This document shows positions 47,297 to 56,856 of a stretch of 64,000 bases of DNA, in pieces; the first letter of the stretch is position 1; the number at the start of each line of letters is the position of its first letter. Source of the stretch: Sulfurimonas sp. hsl 1-7. Lineage in GTDB: Bacteria; Campylobacterota; Campylobacteria; Campylobacterales; Sulfurimonadaceae. The notes beneath the pieces were generated by a model. That model worked only from the letters and a program-made list of their open reading frames with translations. It ran no database searches and was not told where the DNA came from. The translations under genes were made by a program, and so were the position numbers. The stretch covers positions 372,001-436,000 of the forward strand of contig NZ_JAUIRR010000001.1 of NCBI RefSeq assembly GCF_030577135.1, in the 5' to 3' direction.

Positions 47297-48034
47297 ATGG
47301 TAAAATTTTTTACATTATTTGTGCTTTTTGTAGCTACATCATTCGGAGCAGAAAGTGTAACTATACCTACGGTTAATTTATCCCTTTCTGCTCCTGATAC
47401 TCCTCAGCAGTTAGTATCTTCACTCAATGTTTTACTTGTTTTAACATTACTGTTTTTAGCACCGTCAATGGTGATGGTAATGACTACTTTTACACGTTTT
47501 GTAATTGTATTTGGTTTTTTAAGACAAGCTCTTGGTACACAGCAAGTACCACCTACACAGGTTTTAGTATTACTGGCAATGATTCTTACGTTCTTTGTAA
47601 TGGAACCTGTGGGAACTAAGGCATATGAGCAGGGAATTAAGCCTTATGTAGAGGAAAAAATAGGTTATGAAGAGGCATTTGAGAAAACAACATTGCCTTT
47701 TAAAAACTTTATGATTAGAAACACAAGAGAGAAAGACCTCGCTTTGTTTTTAAGAATACGTGAGATGGAAAACCCTCAAACAGTTGCAGATGTACCACTT
47801 TCAGTTGTAATTCCTGCTTTTGTTATTAGTGAGTTAAAAACTGCATTTGAGATAGGTTTTTTGATCTTCTTACCGTTTTTGGTAATAGATATGGTAGTCG
47901 CATCTATCCTTATGTCGATGGGTATGATGATGTTACCGCCTGTAATGATATCCTTGCCGTTTAAGATACTTATATTTGTCTTGATAGACGGCTGGAATCT
48001 TTTAATTGGAAATTTAATAGCGAGTATAAAATAG
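47297..48034 (+). CDS. fliP: flagellar type III export gate protein FliP
   Basis: A 245-residue protein with a cleavable signal peptide (MVKFFTLFVLFVATSFGA) and four membrane segments. Signature stretches are VMVMTTFTRFVIVFGFLRQALGTQ, PLSVVIPAFVISELKTAF and LMSMGMMMLPPVMISLPFKI (each quoted in part). It builds the core of the export gate with FliQ and FliR. Its placement right after motAB ties stator and export genes into one transcript; the other gate genes are not in the window. Confidence 0.96.
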   Translation: MVKFFTLFVLFVATSFGAESVTIPTVNLSLSAPDTPQQLVSSLNVLLVLTLLFLAPSMVMVMTTFTRFVIVFGFLRQALGTQQVPPTQVLVLLAMILTFFVMEPVGTKAYEQGIKPYVEEKIGYEEAFEKTTLPFKNFMIRNTREKDLALFLRIREMENPQTVADVPLSVVIPAFVISELKTAFEIGFLIFLPFLVIDMVVASILMSMGMMMLPPVMISLPFKILIFVLIDGWNLLIGNLIASIK

Positions 48035-48041
48035 GATAAAG

Positions 48042-49151
48042 ATGAATTGTAAACATTTTGGTGAGTGTGGTGCTTGTAGAGTATATGAAGGTGGTTATGA
48101 ATCACAATTAAAACAAAAAGTAGATATAAATCAAGAGCGCTTTGTAAAGTTTTTTAGCAACCCGATAGAGGTGTTCGAATCTCCTACACAAAATTACCGT
48201 TCAAGAAGTGAGTTTAAAATCTGGCATGTGGGTGATGAAATCCATTATGCAATGAACCATATTGAGCATAAAGGTGTAGTACTGATAGACACGTGTCCAC
48301 AGGTAAACACTTACATAAATGAACTTATGCCAAAGCTTATAAAAGCTATAGATGAAAAAGGGTTGGGGTTTAAACTTTTTGGAGCCGACTTTTTAAGTTC
48401 TAGCAACGGAGAGATAGTTGTATCGCTTCTCTACCACAGACAGCTCGATCAGGCGTGGCAAGATACAGCTGCTGAGATTGCTAAAGATCTTGGGATCTAT
48501 ATAATAGGGCGTGCTAGAAAACAAAAGCTTGTAATTGGGCAGGACTATATAACAGAAAAATTAGATATAAAAGGGCAAAATTATATATTTAACTATATAG
48601 AAAATTCTTTTACACAGCCAAACTCAAGAGTCAATGAAAAGATGATTGCATGGGCTATGGATGCCTTTAGTGATCACAAAGGTGATCTCTTAGAGCTTTA
48701 CTGTGGTGCAGGAAACTTTACAATCCCTTTTGCAAAAATATTTGACAAGGTCTTAGCTACGGAGATATCTAAAAGCTCTATTAATGCGGCAAAAGCGAAT
48801 ATGGCACTTAACAGTGTAGAAAACATCGAATTTATCCGTATGAGTGTTGAAGAGTTTGTAGATGCTTTAAACGGTGTTCGTGAGTTTAATAGAATGCAGC
48901 ATATAAATATAGAGGATTACAACATAAACTCTATCTTTGTTGATCCGCCTCGTTCTGGTATGGATGAGTTTACTTGTAAATTTAGTTCTCAGTTTGATAA
49001 TATTGTATATATATCTTGTAACCCTGAAACATTAGCAAGAGATTTAGATATACTCACTCAAACACATGAGATCAAATCTATGGCACTTTTTGATCAATTC
49101 CCATATACACATCATGCAGAGATGGGTGTAAAACTTGTAAAAAAGGTTTAG
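48042..49151 (+). CDS. trmA: tRNA (uracil-5-)-methyltransferase
   Basis: A 369-residue SAM-dependent enzyme that makes m5U54 in the tRNA T-loop. It shows QNYRSRSEFKIWH, NSFTQPNSRVNEKM, the SAM motif LLELYCGAGNFTIPFA, VDPPRSGMD and the catalytic-cysteine motif YISCNPETLARDL. The N-terminal cysteines C3, C9 and C12 are extra relative to E. coli TrmA. It is inserted between fliP and a periplasmic protein gene, with gaps of 7 and 1 bases. Confidence 0.95.
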   Translation: MNCKHFGECGACRVYEGGYESQLKQKVDINQERFVKFFSNPIEVFESPTQNYRSRSEFKIWHVGDEIHYAMNHIEHKGVVLIDTCPQVNTYINELMPKLIKAIDEKGLGFKLFGADFLSSSNGEIVVSLLYHRQLDQAWQDTAAEIAKDLGIYIIGRARKQKLVIGQDYITEKLDIKGQNYIFNYIENSFTQPNSRVNEKMIAWAMDAFSDHKGDLLELYCGAGNFTIPFAKIFDKVLATEISKSSINAAKANMALNSVENIEFIRMSVEEFVDALNGVREFNRMQHINIEDYNINSIFVDPPRSGMDEFTCKFSSQFDNIVYISCNPETLARDLDILTQTHEIKSMALFDQFPYTHHAEMGVKLVKKV

Positions 49152-49152
49152 G

Positions 49153-49794
49153 ATGAAGTTAGTTTTATCTTTATTTATTGTTTTATCTTTAAGTAATGCC
49201 GATGAGATGCAGAGGCTTGATTCTATTGTTAAAGATATTGAAAACCTAAGAGTAAACTATGACCATTCACAAGAGAAGCTTCAAGAGTGTCAAGTAAAAC
49301 TTTTAGATGAACAACAAAAAGCTGCATTATTACAGACGGAATTAAAAAACAGCGGTTCTCAAAATAAAGAGAACAAGAACTATGTTGACAAGATAAATAA
49401 TTTGGAAAACCAAATAAAATATATGAATAGTATATTGAAAGACAAAGAAAAAGAGATAGCAAGATTAAAGCTTCCAAAAAAAGAAATAGTAAAAACCAAA
49501 ATAAATGATAAGTGTAATTTGGAAAGTCAAATAAATCCTTTTCCAGAATTAAAAATGAGAGAATCTGGACAAAGAACTACAAAAGCGACTACTTACAGAC
49601 TAAAACAAGAGAGTGTCATCTACTCAGATATAAATGGAAAAGAGATAGCCAGATGGGAAAAACTCACCTCTTTTACATCAACGTTAGCTGTAGAGGGTTG
49701 GATCAAAATTACCGGGTATTTTGTAGATAGGAAGTGGCAAAAAGCAAAAAGATCGATGTGGATAAAAGCTTCACACGCCTTGAAAAGAGACTAA
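49153..49794 (+). CDS. exported coiled-coil protein with C-terminal SH3-like region
   Basis: A 213-residue protein with a signal peptide (1-16) and a coiled coil at ~18-105 rich in Lys, Glu, Gln and Asn. A beta-rich C-terminal part (~140-213) follows, with TTYRLKQESVIYSDINGKEI and WIKITGYFVDRKW, resembling a bacterial SH3 module. No catalytic motif is seen. It may bind the cell wall, which is inference. It is in the motA-fliP-trmA run, one base after trmA and 3 bases before the RCK-like gene. Confidence 0.72.
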   Translation: MKLVLSLFIVLSLSNADEMQRLDSIVKDIENLRVNYDHSQEKLQECQVKLLDEQQKAALLQTELKNSGSQNKENKNYVDKINNLENQIKYMNSILKDKEKEIARLKLPKKEIVKTKINDKCNLESQINPFPELKMRESGQRTTKATTYRLKQESVIYSDINGKEIARWEKLTSFTSTLAVEGWIKITGYFVDRKWQKAKRSMWIKASHALKRD

Positions 49795-49797
49795 ACA

Positions 49798-51204
49798 ATG
49801 AAAAAGATACTGATTATAAGCGACGGCATAATAGGACAACACTTTATCCAAAGGGTAAGTGAAACATATACTACCGAAAATATCTATTATATTGTTCAAA
49901 CAAAAGCTCTCACTTATGAAGGTGTCAATCCTGCAAGATTTAAATTTTTTGAATTTGATCCGACAAGTTTTTACAAGTTGGCCAACATTTTAAAAATGGA
50001 GTTTATCCAAGTTGTTATAGCTATGGATAATCAGGCTGATGTTGAAAATACTATCAAAAATATCCGAAACATTAAAAAACAGTTGCGTATTATTGTTTTA
50101 AATCAGTGGAACATGATCAATCATGATGCCAATGTGGTTTTGGTAAACTCAAATGAGATTTTAGCTTCCCGTTTACAAGATTATCTTCCAAATGTTCCCG
50201 TAATCGCTCAAAACGTTGGAATAGGTGAGGGTGAAATTATGGAAGTGCTCGTCCCTTTTGGAAGTTCTTTTGTATATCGTCATATGGGTGTTATTGAGCA
50301 GAAAAACTGGCGTATTGTTGCGATCTATAGAAACAGAAAATTGATCATGCCTTCGCGCCGTAGAATGATTCAGCCAAATGATTTATTATTACTTGTTGGT
50401 GAGCCTGCCGTACTGAAGTCTGTATACCGTGCGATTAAACAGGAGCTCGGACAATTCCCTGAGCCGTTTGGTTCAAATATTTTACTTTTTATCGATATGA
50501 ATATCGTAGCAAAAGAGAACATTAAAAAGTTGGTACGCCGTGCGATTTACGTTCATAACAAGCTCAAGCACAATCTCGTCATTAAGATTGTAAACCCATC
50601 AGATATAGAACTTTTACAGTATATAAAAGATTACAGAAGTATGGATGTTTCAATAGAGATAGACTATGAGAGCGTCGATCTGAAACAAAATTTTCTTTCC
50701 GATATAAAAGCATATCATGTCGGTTTAGTACTTGTTGCAGGTGAGATGTTTGCCGATTATTATGTTAGAAAAGCCCTCTATGAAGCACATGTACCTGTTT
50801 TAAAACTTGCAAATCGGGATTTCAGTACACTTAAAGATGCTTCGCTGATCTTGTCTGACAATAGAGACCTTGAAAAGATCTCGGCAACTATTTTCGATAT
50901 CTCCGAGCAGATGAACTTCAACCTTGAACTTTACAACTATCTCCAAGAGCACCAAGATGATAAAGAACAGGTTATTGAGCATTTTAATAACCTTTCAACT
51001 ATCTTCTCAAAATCGATTAAAGTGTTTAAAGAGAAAGAGAATCCGATCAAAGTATTAAAGCAAAAAGAGAACTTTATTCAGATCCTTCCGTTTACGGCAA
51101 AACTTACAAAACACCGTATGAGTTCTTTGTTCTCTACAGATAGCGAAAGACTCTATTTTAAACTTGATGATTATCATCAAATATTTATCCCGGTACAGCT
51201 CTAA
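49798..51204 (+). CDS. RCK/TrkA-C-like cytoplasmic protein (COG3400 type)
   Basis: A 468-residue soluble protein. The first ~130 residues have a Rossmann-like beginning (KKILIISDGIIGQHFIQRV) that differs from the standard GxGxxG NAD motif. Residues ~145-215 match a TrkA-C/RCK_C domain (EVLVPFGSSFVYRHMG and MIQPNDLLLLVGEP). The second half repeats nucleotide-fold features (NLVIKIVNPSDIE and VLVAGEMFADYY). It probably gates or regulates ion transport by binding a nucleotide, but no channel gene is adjacent. It ends the motA transcript, before a 73-base gap to aroB. Confidence 0.72.
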   Translation: MKKILIISDGIIGQHFIQRVSETYTTENIYYIVQTKALTYEGVNPARFKFFEFDPTSFYKLANILKMEFIQVVIAMDNQADVENTIKNIRNIKKQLRIIVLNQWNMINHDANVVLVNSNEILASRLQDYLPNVPVIAQNVGIGEGEIMEVLVPFGSSFVYRHMGVIEQKNWRIVAIYRNRKLIMPSRRRMIQPNDLLLLVGEPAVLKSVYRAIKQELGQFPEPFGSNILLFIDMNIVAKENIKKLVRRAIYVHNKLKHNLVIKIVNPSDIELLQYIKDYRSMDVSIEIDYESVDLKQNFLSDIKAYHVGLVLVAGEMFADYYVRKALYEAHVPVLKLANRDFSTLKDASLILSDNRDLEKISATIFDISEQMNFNLELYNYLQEHQDDKEQVIEHFNNLSTIFSKSIKVFKEKENPIKVLKQKENFIQILPFTAKLTKHRMSSLFSTDSERLYFKLDDYHQIFIPVQL

Positions 51205-51277
51205 AATTTACTCAATTTAGCGCTTTTTTAGTAAAAATTAAGTATTATCTAACATAATTAATAATTTTGGATAGATA

Positions 51278-52327
51278 ATGCAAGTAAACATACCCCTTAA
51301 ACAAGTAATAGACAACTCTTACTCAATCACAATTGATCAATTACCGCAAATTGAATTAGATACAAAAGTAGCGATTGTTACCAATCCAAAGGTAGCAGGA
51401 TTACACCTTTCGTACCTTCTTTCAAAGATCTCTGCAAAAGAGTTATATATCATCACGGTTCCAGACGGTGAAGAGTATAAAAATCAAGCAAGTATAGATA
51501 CTATTTTAGAATCACTTTTTAACCACCGTTTCAACAGAAAATCGATGTTAATAGCTTTTGGCGGTGGTGTTATTGGAGATATGGTTGGTTATGCAGCGAG
51601 TATCTACCAAAGAGGGATCGATTTTATTCAGATTCCTACAACACTTTTATCTCAAGTTGATGCAAGTGTAGGCGGAAAAACAGGTATGAATAATAAATAC
51701 GGTAAAAACCTTGTAGGTGCTTTTCACCAACCAAAAGCGGTTTATATCGATCCTCACTTTTTAACTACACTTCCAAGTCGTGAATTTGGTGCAGGTGTTG
51801 CCGAGATAGTGAAGATGGCAGTAACGTTTAATAAAGAGTTTTTTGAGTATCTGGAGAGTGCTGATCTTAAAGATCCTAAAGTACTGCAAGAGGCAATTAA
51901 GCAGGCAGTAGAGACGAAAGCTTCGGTAGTAGCTCAAGATGAAAAAGAGCGTGGTCTTCGTGCAGCACTTAACTACGGGCATACTTTCGGGCATGTAATT
52001 GAAAATGAAACGCAGTATAAAACATATCTCCACGGAGAAGCTGTAGCTATCGGGATCATTATGGCAAATCAACTCGCTATAAAACTTGGACTTATGAGTG
52101 AAGATGAAGCATTAAGAGTTGCAAATGTACTTAAAAAGTATAACCTCCCGACAAGTTATCCTATCAGCAATACAGAGGCTTTTTACGAAACATTCTTTTT
52201 AGATAAAAAAAGTTCAGATGCAAATATAACTTTTATCTTGGCTGATGGTATCGGCGGGGTACAAATGCTTGATGATATTGCTAAAGAAACTGTAGTAGCA
52301 GTTTTAGAACAATTTGGAGCTCGCTAA
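51278..52327 (+). CDS. aroB: 3-dehydroquinate synthase
   Basis: A 349-residue enzyme of the shikimate pathway. Typical motifs are VPDGEEYKN, FGGGVIGDMVGYAAS, IPTTLLSQVDASVGGKTG, LRAALNYGHTFGHVIE (metal-binding histidines) and HGEAVAIG. It converts DAHP to 3-dehydroquinate using NAD and a divalent metal. It heads a five-gene run with the MscS channel, mtaB, the FtsH-like ATPase and bioV; its TAA shares a base with the next ATG. Confidence 0.97.
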   Translation: MQVNIPLKQVIDNSYSITIDQLPQIELDTKVAIVTNPKVAGLHLSYLLSKISAKELYIITVPDGEEYKNQASIDTILESLFNHRFNRKSMLIAFGGGVIGDMVGYAASIYQRGIDFIQIPTTLLSQVDASVGGKTGMNNKYGKNLVGAFHQPKAVYIDPHFLTTLPSREFGAGVAEIVKMAVTFNKEFFEYLESADLKDPKVLQEAIKQAVETKASVVAQDEKERGLRAALNYGHTFGHVIENETQYKTYLHGEAVAIGIIMANQLAIKLGLMSEDEALRVANVLKKYNLPTSYPISNTEAFYETFFLDKKSSDANITFILADGIGGVQMLDDIAKETVVAVLEQFGAR

Positions 52328-53979
52328 TGAAAAAAAGTTTATTGTTCTGTAGTGTATTATTACTATTACAAAGTGTATTAGTTAGTGCAGATAATGTGAC
52401 TGTTCCAACAACCAATATTCAGGTACAAGGAGAAGAGGTCTCTGAGAATGGTATGACCCTTGATAAGGAACAACAAATCTTAAACTACGAGCAAGAACTT
52501 AAAGATTTGGACTCTTCAATCTCAGATGCCAATGTTTGGATCAAAAGTTATGCAACATATCTTGCAGCGCTTCGGGTAAAAGATGACTTGGATAAAATCA
52601 AACAGAGAATCAAATGGCTCTCTAAAAATGCAAAAAGTGCAAAAGAGAGAGATGAGCTTAACGGCCTTATTGCAAAAGAGAGTATCTTAACAAGTCAGAT
52701 CGGACAACTCAAAGATGAACACTATACACCGTTTTCAGAGTTAATTACACCTCCGAAGATAGAAGAAATTCCTGAGATCAACAACCCGTTTGATATCTTT
52801 ACGGGTTTATCGCTTATTAAAACACTCAATAATAACCTAGACGAGTATAAAAAGAAAAAAGAGAATCTCTCAGAACTTATTACAATTTTGAAAAAAGAGG
52901 TTGAAATTCATCAGAAACTTGCAGAGGTTGGTAACCAAGAGTATCGGGATGAACTAAAAGAGATTCAACTGCAGCTTTTACGATTTGAGCGAGCACTTGA
53001 TACAATGAGCTCTACACTTGAAGTGTACCAAAAACGTTTAGATATTACGGCAGTTAATATCAATAAGTCTGTAGAGACTCAGGTATACAGACTTGCAAAA
53101 ATCGGTATTGCTATTTTAATTGTCTTTTTTATCTTTTTTGTGTTGAAGTTAATCGTTAAAAAATATATCACTGACAATGAACGATTTTATATGGCAAATA
53201 AGATCATTACATTTACAAACTTTACGATTATTCTTTTGATCGTATTTTTTAACTATATTGAAAATGCTTCTTATCTTGTAACTATCCTAGGTTTTGCCTC
53301 AGCCGGTATCGCCATTGCGATGAAAGACTGGTTTATGAGTATCCTTGGATGGCTTGTGATCGTATTTGGAGGTAGTATCCACGTAGGCGACAGAATCCGT
53401 GTAGATATGGACGGGATGCAGTATGTCGGAGATGTACTTGATATTTCACTTTTGCGTATAACAATACTCGAAGATGTGACGTTAACATCTGTAATGACAA
53501 ACAGACGTGCGGGAAGAATTATCTTCATTCCGAACAACTATGTATTTACAAAGATGATTGCAAACTATACGCACAACTCTTTAAAAACTGTTTGGGACGG
53601 AGTTAAAATCACTATCACTTTTGATTCAAACCATAAAAAAGCGATGTACCTGGTAAAAGAGATCACAAAGAAATACTCAAAAGGGTATACTGATATTACA
53701 AGAAAACAGTTAAACAGACTGCGTCAGCACTATAGTCTGAAAAACACGAATGTTGAACCGAGAATCTACTCTTTTATAGCAGATAACGGTTTAGAGGTAG
53801 AAGCTTGGTACTTAACAAATGCATATGCGACGTTAACGTTAAGAAGTGTGATCTCAACAGAGATAGTTGACGCTTTTAATAAAGAGGATGACATTACTAT
53901 TGCATACCCAACACAAAAACTACATGTAGATATGAGAAGTGCTAAACCGACAGCTCTACATGAAAATGAGTTAGTATAA
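52327..53979 (+). CDS. MscS-family mechanosensitive channel with periplasmic coiled-coil domain
   Basis: A 550-residue protein. A signal peptide (1-21) and a mostly helical periplasmic region (~35-250) precede membrane helices at ~258-280, 295-315 and the pore helix ~318-345 (GFASAGIAIAMKDWFMSILGW), matching the glycine/alanine-rich MscS TM3. The beta domain follows (HVGDRIRVDMDGMQYVGDV and MTNRRAGRIIFIPN). It is expected to open on membrane tension and release solutes. It is larger than E. coli MscS and closer to the MscK/YbdG style. It sits between aroB and mtaB with one-base overlaps. Confidence 0.92.
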   Translation: MKKSLLFCSVLLLLQSVLVSADNVTVPTTNIQVQGEEVSENGMTLDKEQQILNYEQELKDLDSSISDANVWIKSYATYLAALRVKDDLDKIKQRIKWLSKNAKSAKERDELNGLIAKESILTSQIGQLKDEHYTPFSELITPPKIEEIPEINNPFDIFTGLSLIKTLNNNLDEYKKKKENLSELITILKKEVEIHQKLAEVGNQEYRDELKEIQLQLLRFERALDTMSSTLEVYQKRLDITAVNINKSVETQVYRLAKIGIAILIVFFIFFVLKLIVKKYITDNERFYMANKIITFTNFTIILLIVFFNYIENASYLVTILGFASAGIAIAMKDWFMSILGWLVIVFGGSIHVGDRIRVDMDGMQYVGDVLDISLLRITILEDVTLTSVMTNRRAGRIIFIPNNYVFTKMIANYTHNSLKTVWDGVKITITFDSNHKKAMYLVKEITKKYSKGYTDITRKQLNRLRQHYSLKNTNVEPRIYSFIADNGLEVEAWYLTNAYATLTLRSVISTEIVDAFNKEDDITIAYPTQKLHVDMRSAKPTALHENELV

Positions 53980-55226
53980 TGAAAAAAGTTTATTTTAAAA
54001 CATTTGGATGTAGAACAAACCTTTACGATTCTCAGGTAATGATGAGTGCTTTAAAAGAGTATGAGATTACGGAAAATGAATCTGAAGCAGATATGATCGT
54101 AATCAACTCTTGTACCGTTACAAACGGGGCAGATACACATGTGCGCTCATATATCTCTCAAGTGGAAAAAAGCGGCAGCGGTGCCAAACTTTTTTTAACT
54201 GGTTGCGGGGCGCACACAAAAGGGGAATCTCTTTTAAAAGAGAACCGTATCCACGGTGTTTTTGGACAGAGTGAGAAACAAAAGATCGATTTTCTACTTA
54301 ACCAAGAGCAGCCTTTTTATGAGAAGGGTGATCTAAATCATATTGATGATGCCGTAGTTGGTGAATTTGTAGGAAAATCTCGTGCATTTATCAAGATCCA
54401 AGAGGGGTGTAACTTTAGATGTTCTTACTGTATCATCCCTTACGTTCGCGGTGATGCAAGAAGCATGGATGAAGAGCGTATTATTGAACAGGTTTCAAAA
54501 CTGGCACTCAACGGTTTTGGAGAGTTTATCTTAACGGGGACAAACCTTGGCTCATACGGACAAGATACAAAAACATCTTTGGCAAAACTGCTAAAGCGTA
54601 TGGGAATGATCAGAGGTGTAAGACGCATCCGTTTAGGAAGTGTGGAACCAATTCAAATCACAGATGAGTTTAAAGAGATTTTGGATGAACCTTGGTTAGA
54701 GAGACACTTGCATATCGCTCTGCAACACACGTCACCTCAAATGCTGAAAATTATGAACAGACGTAATGTATATAAACAAGACAAAGAACTTTTTGAGTTC
54801 TTAAGTGATAAAGGGTATACAATAGGGACTGACTTTATTACAGGGCATCCAGGAGAAAGCGCTGAGCTATGGAAAGAGGCGATGGAGAATGTAAAAAATC
54901 TTCCTTTAACTCACCTGCATGCGTTTACATACTCTAAACGTGACGGTACACCTTCAGCTACAATGAAACCGGAGGTAAACGGTAAAATTGCCAAAGAGAG
55001 ACTTCATGAGTTGGAGAGCTTGGTAAATCAAAAAAATTACGATTTTAGAAAAGCTTTTAACGGCGAGCTTGACGTTCTTGTAGAGTCTTTTAAAGATGGA
55101 TATTATCACGGGCTTGATCAACACTTCAATAAAATTGTGATAGACTCAGATGAAGATCTGCTTGGTAACTGGATCACTGTGAGCGATTATCAAGTAAAAG
55201 AGGAGTTTAATTTTGCTAGAGTCTAA
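53979..55226 (+). CDS. mtaB: tRNA t6A37 methylthiotransferase
   Basis: A 415-residue radical-SAM enzyme. The N-terminal Fe-S cysteines are C11 (TFGCRTN), C45 (NSCTVTNGADTHVR) and C76 (TGCGAHT). The radical-SAM triad is C144, C148 and C151 (EGCNFRCSYC). The RxYxxQ-like and THLHAFTYSKRDGTPS stretches fit MtaB rather than MiaB. It converts t6A37 to ms2t6A37. It overlaps the FtsH-like gene by 14 bases, consistent with coupled translation. Confidence 0.94.
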   Translation: MKKVYFKTFGCRTNLYDSQVMMSALKEYEITENESEADMIVINSCTVTNGADTHVRSYISQVEKSGSGAKLFLTGCGAHTKGESLLKENRIHGVFGQSEKQKIDFLLNQEQPFYEKGDLNHIDDAVVGEFVGKSRAFIKIQEGCNFRCSYCIIPYVRGDARSMDEERIIEQVSKLALNGFGEFILTGTNLGSYGQDTKTSLAKLLKRMGMIRGVRRIRLGSVEPIQITDEFKEILDEPWLERHLHIALQHTSPQMLKIMNRRNVYKQDKELFEFLSDKGYTIGTDFITGHPGESAELWKEAMENVKNLPLTHLHAFTYSKRDGTPSATMKPEVNGKIAKERLHELESLVNQKNYDFRKAFNGELDVLVESFKDGYYHGLDQHFNKIVIDSDEDLLGNWITVSDYQVKEEFNFARV

Positions 55227-56850
55227 AAAAAATCGTATAGCACTTTTTGTTTCAGCATTTTTTATTATTGCCTTGGTTCTTTTTGCAATCCTTCGTGATA
55301 ATGCTGATAGTATCACACTCTCACAAGCTACACAACTTTTACAGGATAGAGATGTAACAAAAGTTGTAGCGACAGAGGAGTATGTGTACCTAAAAACAGA
55401 TAGTGGATACTTTAAAATAGCCTCTTCGCAAGTTACCCCTCAAATGTTTACAGATTATAGAGTGGAAGTGGGAAGCGAATCAAACATACTGATCTACATT
55501 CTCTTCTTAGTTCTGTTTTTAGGTCTGGGAACTATGGGATTAAGATTTTTACAAAAAAGGGATGGATTTCAGATCTCCAAAGAGGGGATAAGTCGTAACA
55601 CATCTAGCAAACCTGAGATCTCTGCACCGATAGAAGCGATAAAATCGGATGTAAGTTTTGATGATATCGGCGGAATCAGCGATGTAAAGATTGAACTTGA
55701 AGAGATCATAGACTTTATGAGAAATCCGAAACGCTATAAAAGTTTCGGTGCACGCCTGCCTCGCGGTGTATTACTTGTAGGACCTCCTGGTGTGGGTAAA
55801 ACTATGATCGCAAAAGCTGTGGCAAATGCTGCAGGTGTACCGTTTTACTACCAAAGTGGTGCATCGTTTGTACAGATCTATGTGGGAATGGGTGCAAAAC
55901 GTGTTCATGAACTCTTTGCAGCTGCGAAGAAAAATGCTCCAAGTATCATCTTTATAGACGAGATAGATGCCGTTGGGAAAAAGCGTGACGGACAGAGAAA
56001 CGATGAAAGGGAAGCGACACTTAACCAGCTTTTAACTGAGATGGACGGTTTTGAAGCTTCAAGCAGTGTAATAGTTATTGCCGCAACAAACAACATCGGT
56101 GTACTTGATCCTGCACTTCTTCGTGCCGGACGTTTTGATCGTAGAGTTTTTGTTGAACTCCCAACTAAAAGAGAGCGTGCGTCTATTTTAGAGAAATATC
56201 TCTCAAAAGTACCTCACAGTGTAGACACACTGCAAGTTGCAGATATGACTGTAGGTTTTAACGGTGCAGCTTTAGCCGCTTTAGTGAATGAAGCGGCACT
56301 TTTAGCACTTCGTCAAAATGAGTTTCAGGTAAATATCGAGCATTTTTATCAGGTAAAAGATAAGGTGATGTTTGGAAAGAAAAAGTTACAGATGCTTAAC
56401 GATAAACAAAAGTCGTATCTCGTAACATATCAAGCAGGAAAAGCATTAATAGCGACATATTTTGATCTTCCGTTTGAGAAGTTAATGCTTTCAAATGAAA
56501 AGCTTTTACCTGTTAGCAATGAAGCTTTTTTACAACAAGATCTTGAAGCGCAGGTGAAGATGCATTTAGCAGGTGTAGTAACATGTGATCTAAAATATCA
56601 ACAACATGCAAGCAGTGCAAAGCAAGACCTTGATGAAGCAAAAGAGCTTGTAAGAAAGATGTGTGATGAGTACGGTATGAGTACATCTATCCTTGGTGAT
56701 GCAAACGAGCAGCAAAATGTTTTAGACAGACTTTATGGAGAGTGTAAAACACTTTTAGAATCAAACAGTGACTTGATCGAGCAGATAGAGAGTGTTTTAT
56801 ATGAGAGAGAAAGCATCACTAAAAATGAGATCAAAAAGTTATTTCGTTAG
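55213..56850 (+). CDS. FtsH-like AAA+ membrane ATPase with degenerate protease site
   Basis: A 545-residue protein starting at TTG 55213, backed by a GAGGAG ribosome site, inside the end of mtaB. Two membrane helices (~9-28 and ~92-110) flank a short periplasmic domain, as in FtsH. The AAA module is intact: GPPGVGKT, pore loop SFVQIYVGMG, Walker B FIDEIDA, and RAGRFDRR. The zinc protease signature HEAGH is replaced by TYQAGKA (near residue 410), so both zinc histidines are gone. It could unfold or extract membrane proteins without cutting them. The same gene order is, as I recall, found in Helicobacter beside a second true FtsH. Confidence 0.9.
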   Translation: MLESKKNRIALFVSAFFIIALVLFAILRDNADSITLSQATQLLQDRDVTKVVATEEYVYLKTDSGYFKIASSQVTPQMFTDYRVEVGSESNILIYILFLVLFLGLGTMGLRFLQKRDGFQISKEGISRNTSSKPEISAPIEAIKSDVSFDDIGGISDVKIELEEIIDFMRNPKRYKSFGARLPRGVLLVGPPGVGKTMIAKAVANAAGVPFYYQSGASFVQIYVGMGAKRVHELFAAAKKNAPSIIFIDEIDAVGKKRDGQRNDEREATLNQLLTEMDGFEASSSVIVIAATNNIGVLDPALLRAGRFDRRVFVELPTKRERASILEKYLSKVPHSVDTLQVADMTVGFNGAALAALVNEAALLALRQNEFQVNIEHFYQVKDKVMFGKKKLQMLNDKQKSYLVTYQAGKALIATYFDLPFEKLMLSNEKLLPVSNEAFLQQDLEAQVKMHLAGVVTCDLKYQQHASSAKQDLDEAKELVRKMCDEYGMSTSILGDANEQQNVLDRLYGECKTLLESNSDLIEQIESVLYERESITKNEIKKLFR

Positions 56851-56856
56851 GTTTAT

